Source: Methanoculleus sp. (GTDB lineage: Archaea; Halobacteriota; Methanomicrobia; Methanomicrobiales; Methanoculleaceae). Taken from it: 64,000 nt of DNA. Below are positions 57,995 through 64,000 of this stretch, one piece after another. The notes beneath the pieces were generated by a model. It saw only the letters and a program-made list of their open reading frames with translations, was not told where the DNA came from and made no database searches. Each line of letters begins with the position of its first letter. The first letter of the stretch is position 1. The position numbers were made by a program, and so were the translations under genes. The stretch is from positions 112,869-176,868 of the forward strand of contig NZ_JAJGBK010000003.1 in NCBI RefSeq assembly GCF_020696975.1, read 5' to 3'.

Positions 57995-58698
57995 TGCATC
58001 CCCTCCTCGTCGGCAAGACAGAGGCTTTCTCCCGGAGCAAACTTCTTCGGATGCTGAGATTTGATCTCACGGATGACCGGGCACTCCTCCGGGCGGATGA
58101 ACTCGACGATACCATGCCGCATAACCGGATACCACATGCGGGCGGAGAATTTTCCATCGCCGCTCTCGTCAGGATAGGTGAACCCATGAAACATCAGTCC
58201 GAACGCAAGTTCTGGACAGTCGTCATAGGCGCCCTCTCCTTCTCCCCATGCACAGGGCTCGACATACCCCTGGCACTCGCGTGTCCCAAGGAAGACGTCC
58301 CGTCTCCCTCCCCGGGCGATCATCCGCGTTGCCATGGCGTAATGCTTGTTTTCGTTCCGGTCGCAGGCAAGCTCGGGCCGGTGCGGGTTCCACTCAAAGT
58401 GGGCCTTCACCTGATACTCCACGTCTGCGAGGTAGGTGTAGATCGAGAGATCGTTTCCACCCTGATACTTGATCGGACGGATACCCTTCGACTGGGTCTG
58501 AATCATCTTCATCACCCTGACGGAGTCGATCACCCACATGATCGTCGGTTTCCAGTAGACACTCTCCAGAATCCCCTTCAGTGCCTGGTACGTGGGAATC
58601 TGATAGCTGAACTTTTCGCCGCCGATCTTGGTTAGTGGATCGGTGAATAGACCGAACTTTCCGAAAGCCCGAAACTCAACGCTGTTTGGATACTCCAC
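57991..58698 (-). CDS. cas5: Cas5c (Cas5d), crRNA-processing subunit
   Basis: The 235-aa protein has the Cas5d features: N-terminal RRM-like start [15 protein letters not shown], the middle [17 protein letters not shown] and the late block [11 protein letters not shown]. In type I-C it cuts the repeat, since Cas6 is absent. It begins 21 bases after cas3. Confidence 0.93.
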   Translation of the reverse strand: MEYPNSVEFRAFGKFGLFTDPLTKIGGEKFSYQIPTYQALKGILESVYWKPTIMWVIDSVRVMKMIQTQSKGIRPIKYQGGNDLSIYTYLADVEYQVKAHFEWNPHRPELACDRNENKHYAMATRMIARGGRRDVFLGTRECQGYVEPCAWGEGEGAYDDCPELAFGLMFHGFTYPDESGDGKFSARMWYPVMRHGIVEFIRPEECPVIREIKSQHPKKFAPGESLCLADEEGMQ

Positions 58699-58719
58699 GT
58701 TCTTTTGCCGCCCTCCTCT

Positions 58720-61125
58720 TTATCCTTCTAAGATAACGGGTTCATTATCGGTGAGCGGGGTGATGCCGTAGTCAGAAGAATAATACATTTCAACAAGTGC
58801 TAGAACGCCGGTATCCCCGATCGAATATATCCCGTTATCGAGTGATTGAACTTCGTTTTTATAAAGGTTTACCGAATATTGTTGCGCCTCCTTCAGCAGT
58901 TCTGCTGTTGCGGGGAGGTGAGATGTCGTTGCCAGTTCCTGAATGATCTCTTTGCCTCTTCCATACGGCACGAGAACGCTTACCGTATCCTGATCAATTA
59001 CCGAAAATTGACTCCCACTTGAGGCGAATGCCTGGCGGAACGGATACCAGAGGCGGCACTTGAAACGGTACTCATATGCCGTCACTCCTACCCTGTTCTG
59101 GGAGAGAAGATCGAAGAGCGTGACATCGGTTGGAAATTTTGAGTTCTTCTTAGATACCGGATACTGCATCTCTTTCTTCTGCACCTCATAGTAGTAGAGG
59201 TAATACCTCGCCAGTGCCCTTGGCGAGAGGAGATCGCAGTCAAACTGTGTAGGGTCCGCTGCATAATCACGCAGAACCCGCGCCGTCTGCTGTTGGCCTA
59301 TTTTTATCTCCGGCAAGCGAGAGAGATCCTCTTCGGAACTGTTGACGATGAACACATCACGGCGCGCATCTTCGCCGTGCCGGTTGCACCTCCCGGCCGC
59401 CTGGGCGATGCTGTCGAGCCCTGCAAGGGAGCGGATCACGCAGTTAAACGAGATATCGATCCCTGCTTCAATGAGTTGAGTGCTGATGCAGATCACCGGC
59501 TTTCGGGCTTCTAGTTCCTCGTTCAGTTGTGCAAGTTTTGCCCTGCGGTGTGCCGGACAGAGTGCGGTGCTCAGGTAATGGAGGGAGCAGGAGGGATATC
59601 GGCGCTTGAGCGCGGCATACAGGTTCCTTGCCGCCTTCTTGGTGTTCATGATGACCAGAACGCTGGTATTGATTCGCTGCTGTTCAAGGGCGAAATCGGC
59701 AAGCGCCGATGCCGAATAGCCGCCGGGAATACAGGCGTTATGGATGGTTGTTCGCCGGAACTTTCCAAATAACTCTTCATAGTCCGGGACAAGGTTCTCC
59801 GGCGGGGCACATCTGACGGGCACCCCGACGTTCGAGCCGGGCTGGGTTGCAGTACAGAGAATGATTGTAGCACCGCATACCTCGGCAAGAAAGTTTAACG
59901 CCGCGTTGAACATGTCGAGGCACTTTATCGGGATCGTCTGGACTTCGTCGAAGACGATAATGCTGTTTGCAAGGTTATGCATCCGCCGGACTGATTGGGT
60001 CTTCCCGAGGAACAGCGTGTTCAGGAGCTGCACTGTCGTCGTCAGGATGATCGGCACATCCCACCGTTCGGTGAGCAGACTGCGTCGGTCCCCTTCGTCG
60101 GGTTCGGCAAGGCCTTCGTCTTCAGGCTCCTGGATCAGGTTGGAGTGGTGTTCAAGGATGAACCGATCCTTTTTGAGACTTTTGTGGACAACGTCCGCGT
60201 TCTGATCGATGATGGTGGTGAACGGTATTGCATAGATAATCCTGCGCTTTTTGTGGAGGATCGCATGTTGCAGGGCGTAGCGGAGGCTTGCAAGTGTTTT
60301 TCCCCCGCCGGTCGGGACACAGAGCCGGTAGATGCCGCCGGGATACACCGCAGCCTGCTTGCAGGCATCCGAAATCCCGGCACGGAGGCGATCGATCTCG
60401 CGGTCTTTGCGCATCTTCGTACTGAGATACTGTTCGAGGTTGTCTGCAAGCTCCCGCCAGGTTGTTTCGAGTTCGTAGTCCGGGTCCTGCGTCGCCAGTC
60501 CTGCCTTAAAACAGTAGGCATCGTATCGATCGGCATCGATAACACAGCTGAGGAGATATCGCGCAAAAAGGGCGAAATAAAAAGGTTGTTCCAGCTTGAT
60601 GCCCTCTCGCCGGCGGATCGGTTCGAGAATCAGTCTGGTCTCCTCGACGGCTTTCTGAAAGAGGGCATCGAGGCTCTCTGTTGCGATACATTCGGACTCA
60701 AAGTTCGTTATACTCTCGTTGTATCCGACGTCCTTGTCCGGGTACAGGCGGGAGTGAAATCGATCAAGTCCGCTGGTGTCGATACAGTCGATGAGGCCGC
60801 TGTGATGGGAGCAGATTGCAAGGGCGACCACCTGGGCCGTGCAGGCCTGGTAGACGTCCGTGGACTTACTGTATCTGTCAACGATGTACCTGGCCCCTGC
60901 GGATGTGTGATTGATCTTCCCCCGGAGGCGCGTGTCACCTGAAAGAAGATATGCCTGGAACTCTTGTTTTGCTTTTCCGGCATCATGAATCAGGCCACAG
61001 AGTTCTGCAAGATGCGGACACCCGATAGCCCCGCCGTATGTTTTGCAGAGGGCGGAGACGGTTGAGCAGTGTTCCTGGAGCGTCTGCTCTCTATTGGTTG
61101 TAGAATCGTAGCGAGCAAGGTACAT
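58720..61125 (-). CDS. cas3: Cas3 helicase-nuclease
   Basis: The 801-aa protein has an N-terminal HD nuclease (HCSTVSALC, LIHDAGKAKQEFQAYL, NHTSAGA) and an SF2 helicase: CVPTGGGKTLASLRYA, the Walker B FDEVQTIP, TATQPG and QAAGRCNRHGED. It degrades DNA targeted by Cascade. First gene of the leftward cas operon; the divergent region 61126-61196 holds the promoters of both operons (TTATAATG, TTATAATA). Confidence 0.95.
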   Translation of the reverse strand: MYLARYDSTTNREQTLQEHCSTVSALCKTYGGAIGCPHLAELCGLIHDAGKAKQEFQAYLLSGDTRLRGKINHTSAGARYIVDRYSKSTDVYQACTAQVVALAICSHHSGLIDCIDTSGLDRFHSRLYPDKDVGYNESITNFESECIATESLDALFQKAVEETRLILEPIRRREGIKLEQPFYFALFARYLLSCVIDADRYDAYCFKAGLATQDPDYELETTWRELADNLEQYLSTKMRKDREIDRLRAGISDACKQAAVYPGGIYRLCVPTGGGKTLASLRYALQHAILHKKRRIIYAIPFTTIIDQNADVVHKSLKKDRFILEHHSNLIQEPEDEGLAEPDEGDRRSLLTERWDVPIILTTTVQLLNTLFLGKTQSVRRMHNLANSIIVFDEVQTIPIKCLDMFNAALNFLAEVCGATIILCTATQPGSNVGVPVRCAPPENLVPDYEELFGKFRRTTIHNACIPGGYSASALADFALEQQRINTSVLVIMNTKKAARNLYAALKRRYPSCSLHYLSTALCPAHRRAKLAQLNEELEARKPVICISTQLIEAGIDISFNCVIRSLAGLDSIAQAAGRCNRHGEDARRDVFIVNSSEEDLSRLPEIKIGQQQTARVLRDYAADPTQFDCDLLSPRALARYYLYYYEVQKKEMQYPVSKKNSKFPTDVTLFDLLSQNRVGVTAYEYRFKCRLWYPFRQAFASSGSQFSVIDQDTVSVLVPYGRGKEIIQELATTSHLPATAELLKEAQQYSVNLYKNEVQSLDNGIYSIGDTGVLALVEMYYSSDYGITPLTDNEPVILEG

Positions 61126-61196
61126 GAGCGGTCACGTCTGTTGATAGGTTCTTATAATGTGACTTATAATAATGCCTTATCGGGATCAGGACTTCT

Positions 61197-61859
61197 ATGG
61201 ACCCTGACGACTACCTCCTGCTCAGTGGCATCCAGCATTTCGCGTTCTGTAGACGACAGTGGGCGCTTATCCACATTGAGCAGGTGTGGAAGGAGAACGT
61301 GCTCACCTTTGGCGGCAGGCAGATGCACAGGAATGCGGACGATCCTTTCTTCACAGAGAGTCGGGGCGATGTGCTGATCTCGCGGAGCGTGCCTCTGGTC
61401 TCCCACACGCTGAAGATCTATGGTGTTGCGGATGTGGTGGAATACCATTGTTCGGATTCGGGGATCGTGATCCCCGGACGGGAGGGACGCTGGACCGTCG
61501 TGCCGGTGGAGTACAAGGCAGGGAAGCGAAAGCCGGACGACCGCGACGAGGTGCAACTGTGCGCTCAGGCGATCTGCCTTGAGGAGATGTACCTGACGGG
61601 GATTGAATACGGGTATCTGTACTACGGCAAAACCCGGCGGCGGACTGAGGTACCCCTCGACGACGAACTTCGCAGACGGGTGGCGGAGTTAGTCGCCGGG
61701 ATGTATGCGCTCTACGATGCGGGCACCACTCCCCCGGCGGTTCTGCTGCCGCACTGCAAAAACTGTTCTCTTGTCGAGCTCTGCATGCCGGCCGTCTCGT
61801 CCCGCAGGCGTTCGGTGGACCGCTACCTTGCCGCCCGTATCAGGGGGGATGATGCATGA
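61197..61859 (+). CDS. cas4: Cas4 nuclease, adaptation factor
   Basis: The 220-aa protein has the RecB-like motif VEYKAGKRKPDDRDEVQLCA and the iron-sulfur cysteines: one in FCRRQWALIHIEQ and three in HCKNCSLVELC. It trims and selects spacers with Cas1-Cas2. It overlaps cas1 by four bases. Confidence 0.93.
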   Translation: MDPDDYLLLSGIQHFAFCRRQWALIHIEQVWKENVLTFGGRQMHRNADDPFFTESRGDVLISRSVPLVSHTLKIYGVADVVEYHCSDSGIVIPGREGRWTVVPVEYKAGKRKPDDRDEVQLCAQAICLEEMYLTGIEYGYLYYGKTRRRTEVPLDDELRRRVAELVAGMYALYDAGTTPPAVLLPHCKNCSLVELCMPAVSSRRRSVDRYLAARIRGDDA

Positions 61860-62890
61860 GAAAACTCCTGAATACCCTGTACGTTACCAACCCTGACTCC
61901 TACCTTTCGAAAGATGGGGAAAATATCGTCGTTTCCGTTGAGCGAAAGGAGATTGGACGAATCCCCATTCACAATCTGGAGGGAGTCATCTGTTTTGGAT
62001 TTATGGGAGCGAGTCCGGGCGTGATGGAGTTATGTGCATCTCACCATGTGGGTCTTGCATTTGTGTCGCCGTACGGGAAGTATCTCGGACGGGTTTCAGG
62101 TCGTGTATCCGGAAACGTGCTGCTCCGCAAGCGGCAGTATCTTCTTTCGGACGATGAGGGAGCCGCGGCGCGGATTGCGATGAACTGTGTGCTCGGAAAA
62201 ATGCTGAATTGTCGGAGCGTTCTCCTCCGGTTTGGCCGCGACTACCCTGAGAAGATGTCGCCCGCATTTTCAGAGCGTCTTCAATGGCTGACGGAGGGTG
62301 TTCGCCAACTGAGGGAGGCGCCGCCCGATACGCTGAACGAACTCCGGGGCCGCGAAGGGATTCTGTCGAAGTGTTACTTTGATTGTTTCGACGATCTGAT
62401 TCTATCGCAGGATCCTGCATTTGCGTTCGAGTTCAGGAGCAGGAGACCTCCGCTGAACCGGATGAATGCTCTATTGTCGTTTATCTACACACTGATCGCG
62501 GTGGATTGTGCTTCGGCTCTCGAATCCGTGGGGCTTGATCCGCAGGTGGGTTTTCTCCACCGCGCCCGGCCGGGACGGATGAGCCTTGCGCTGGACCTGA
62601 TGGAGGAGTTCCGGCCGTATCTCGGAGACCGGTTCGTGTTGAGTCTGATCAATAACCGGGCTGTTGCAGCAGATGATTTCGTGATGAAGGAGAACGGGGC
62701 GGTTATCCTGACGGATGCAGGGCGGAAAAAAGTTCTTGCGGCGTGGCAGCGACGGAAGGCCGAGGAGGTTATGCACGGATATCTGGACGAGCGGATTTCA
62801 GTCGGTCTTCTGCCGTATGCACAGGCAATGCTGCTGGCCCGGCACCTGCGAGGGGATATCGACGGGTATCCACCGTTCGTGATGAGGTGA
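61856..62890 (+). CDS. cas1: Cas1 integrase
   Basis: The 344-aa protein begins RKLLNTLYVTNPDSYLSKDG, as subtype I-C Cas1 does. Catalytic residues are expected in NELRGREGILSKCYF (Glu), GFLHRARPGRMSLALDLMEE (His and Asp). It integrates new spacers at the leader end with Cas2. Confidence 0.95.
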   Translation: MRKLLNTLYVTNPDSYLSKDGENIVVSVERKEIGRIPIHNLEGVICFGFMGASPGVMELCASHHVGLAFVSPYGKYLGRVSGRVSGNVLLRKRQYLLSDDEGAAARIAMNCVLGKMLNCRSVLLRFGRDYPEKMSPAFSERLQWLTEGVRQLREAPPDTLNELRGREGILSKCYFDCFDDLILSQDPAFAFEFRSRRPPLNRMNALLSFIYTLIAVDCASALESVGLDPQVGFLHRARPGRMSLALDLMEEFRPYLGDRFVLSLINNRAVAADDFVMKENGAVILTDAGRKKVLAAWQRRKAEEVMHGYLDERISVGLLPYAQAMLLARHLRGDIDGYPPFVMR

Positions 62891-63186
62891 AAGTGGTGTT
62901 CGTTCTGGTAACATACGATGTAAATACCGAGACTCCGGAAGGGCGGCGCAGATTGCGCACAGTCGCGAAGATATGCACGAATTACGGGACGCGCGTGCAG
63001 AATTCGGTCTTTGAGTGTGTGGTCGATTCGGTTCAGTTAATGGAGATGAAAGTTCGGATCGGTGACGTCATCGATCCTGCGATTGACAGCATACGGTATT
63101 ATAACCTGGGGAAGCACGGTCGGGATCATGTGGAGCATGTGGGGGCAAAGCCCGGGTTGAATGTCGAGGATGTGCTGATCTTGTAG
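62887..63186 (+). CDS. cas2: Cas2, adaptation complex
   Basis: The 99-aa protein starts at GTG overlapping the cas1 stop (GTGA): KVVFVLVTYDVNTETPEGRR, the usual Cas2 strand with Asp. It ends at VLIL. The open frame extends further 5' only as a shadow of cas1. Confidence 0.93.
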   Translation: MKVVFVLVTYDVNTETPEGRRRLRTVAKICTNYGTRVQNSVFECVVDSVQLMEMKVRIGDVIDPAIDSIRYYNLGKHGRDHVEHVGAKPGLNVEDVLIL

Positions 63187-63456
63187 CGACGATTTCAGGG
63201 GTGTCGCGAAGGTGAAGTGCCCATGCTTTCCCGGGGAGGTTCGCGATCCGGCAAATCTCAACTGTTTGCCTAAATAGAGGATTTTCCTCATATTTTCGAG
63301 GCATATCATGGCGTGGTATAGGGGGCTAGTTGTGTAGAGTGTTGATTTTTTTATTCAGGGGTGCTTTATGCCTTATTTCGATTCTTTTCTGGATATGATG
63401 GCACTAATACGGCGTGAAGCCGGTAAAGATATTTGTTCTCTGATATATAGTACAGA
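63187..63456 (+). promoter_or_regulatory. CRISPR leader
   Basis: The 270 bases between cas2 and the first repeat hold no gene and include an AT-rich stretch (GTTGATTTTTTTATTCAGG) at about 63342-63360. Position and content fit the leader that drives transcription of the array. Confidence 0.6.
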
Positions 63457-64000
63457 GTCGTGCCTCACGCAGGCACGTGGATTGAAATTGAGTCGTATCC
63501 ATCAGCACAATGTTCTGGAGAAGTCGTGCCTCACGCAGGCACGTGGATTGAAATGTCGTCGGCGGCGCAGGATTTCCCACTCCCTGAGCGTCGTGCCTCA
63601 CGCAGGCACGTGGATTGAAATACGGTGACCGGCTGCTCGTCAGGGGCGGGGCAGTCGTGCCTCACGCAGGCACGTGGATTGAAATCGGGGCTCGCATGAT
63701 TGCCCCGACCCGGCATCCGGTCGTGCCTCACGCAGGCACGTGGATTGAAATAGGGGGCGGATGGCGAGGATGCCCGGTACGATGGTCGTGCCTCACGCAG
63801 GCACGTGGATTGAAATTATCGAAGGAAGAAAGAGAGAGTGTCCTAAATTGTCGTGCCTCACGCAGGCACGTGGATTGAAATTCCGATCTCAGCGTCGCAG
63901 TAGAGATCAAGGGTATGTCGTGCCTCACGCAGGCACGTGGATTGAAATACCTACGGATGGGGCATCATGCAGTTCGTACGGTCGTGCCTCAAGCAGGCAC
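63457..64000 (+). CRISPR. Type I-C CRISPR array, continues beyond the window
   Basis: Nine repeats are visible; the last is cut off by the window end. The 32-bp repeat is GTCGTGCCTCACGCAGGCAC followed by GTGGATTGAAAT. It can form a 7-bp hairpin CGTGCCT/AGGCACG with loop CACGC. Repeats start at 63457, 63523, 63590, 63654, 63720, 63785, 63850, 63917 and 63981. Spacers are 34, 35, 32, 34, 33, 33, 35 and 32 bases. The ninth copy has C12 changed to A, inside the loop. The tail ATTGAAAT fits the 5' tag of I-C crRNAs. Confidence 0.97.

Noticed and set aside
63368..63878. Open frames running through the CRISPR array
   Set aside because: They translate the repeats (SCLTQARGLK and VPHAGTWIEI) and are not genes.

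Overview
The window looks like a chromosome segment of a methanogenic euryarchaeon of the order Methanomicrobiales, probably Methanoculleus or a close relative (inference, no search run). The supporting genes are a PolD large subunit (DP2) with an intein, two CofD enzymes of coenzyme F420 synthesis, a pyruvoyl-dependent arginine decarboxylase, an archaeal AspS, the archaeal-type mevalonate genes (AcnX, a UbiD-like decarboxylase, UbiX), a DUF2115-like protein and TATA-type promoters. Most of the sequence is GC-rich. The AT-rich patches (about 15.8-17.8, 39.3-43.0 kb) hold defence or toxin-type genes and look acquired.

Layout. 0.1-3.1 kb: a cysteine-cluster protein and a PAS/GAF histidine kinase. 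3.4-7.7 kb: two near-identical 45-aa lysine-rich proteins bracket a frameshifted zinc ribbon, an MFS transporter, two tandem copies of a palindrome-array element and a DUF2115-like gene. 8.2-12.4 kb: a membrane protein overlapping a very large exported protein. 12.5-17.8 kb: an accessory island with a broken HEPN gene next to a nucleotidyltransferase, a Fic protein, small proteins, a YdjM-like membrane protein and an AT-rich HEPN-like protein, ending at tRNA-Leu. 18.0-26.3 kb: DP2, a membrane histidine kinase, HEAT-repeat proteins and a DJ-1/PfpI protein. 26.5-32.6 kb: a P-type ATPase, an ArsB/NhaD-type permease, a DUF1624-type membrane protein and two small HEAT proteins. 32.7-36.9 kb: the mevalonate-branch operon behind an HD hydrolase. 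37-43 kb: an Mrr-like zinc-ribbon protein, a DUF2080-MTase-REase operon, a 58-aa membrane peptide and a Panacea/MazF-like toxin-antitoxin pair. 43-55 kb: tandem cofD, a sulfur-trafficking operon (three TusA-like proteins, DsrE, a lysine-less NifS, IscU), arginine decarboxylase, aspS-metE, a RecA-like protein, an acyl-CoA synthetase and an S41 protease. 55.2-64.0 kb: a complete type I-C CRISPR-Cas locus whose array runs off the window.

The least explained structure is at 5.65-6.45 kb. Two tandem elements are each bounded by inverted arrays of an 8-bp unit at about one helical turn spacing. Every intact unit in one element reads TGGCAGCA and every intact unit in the other reads TGACAGCA, with matching changes in the inverted arms. 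Other points worth checking are the missing PLP lysine in the NifS homologue, the internal Cas11c start in cas8c, an inverted repeat shared between 6.0 and 13.9 kb, and a long hairpin at 41.5 kb. All family assignments come from reading motifs by eye.
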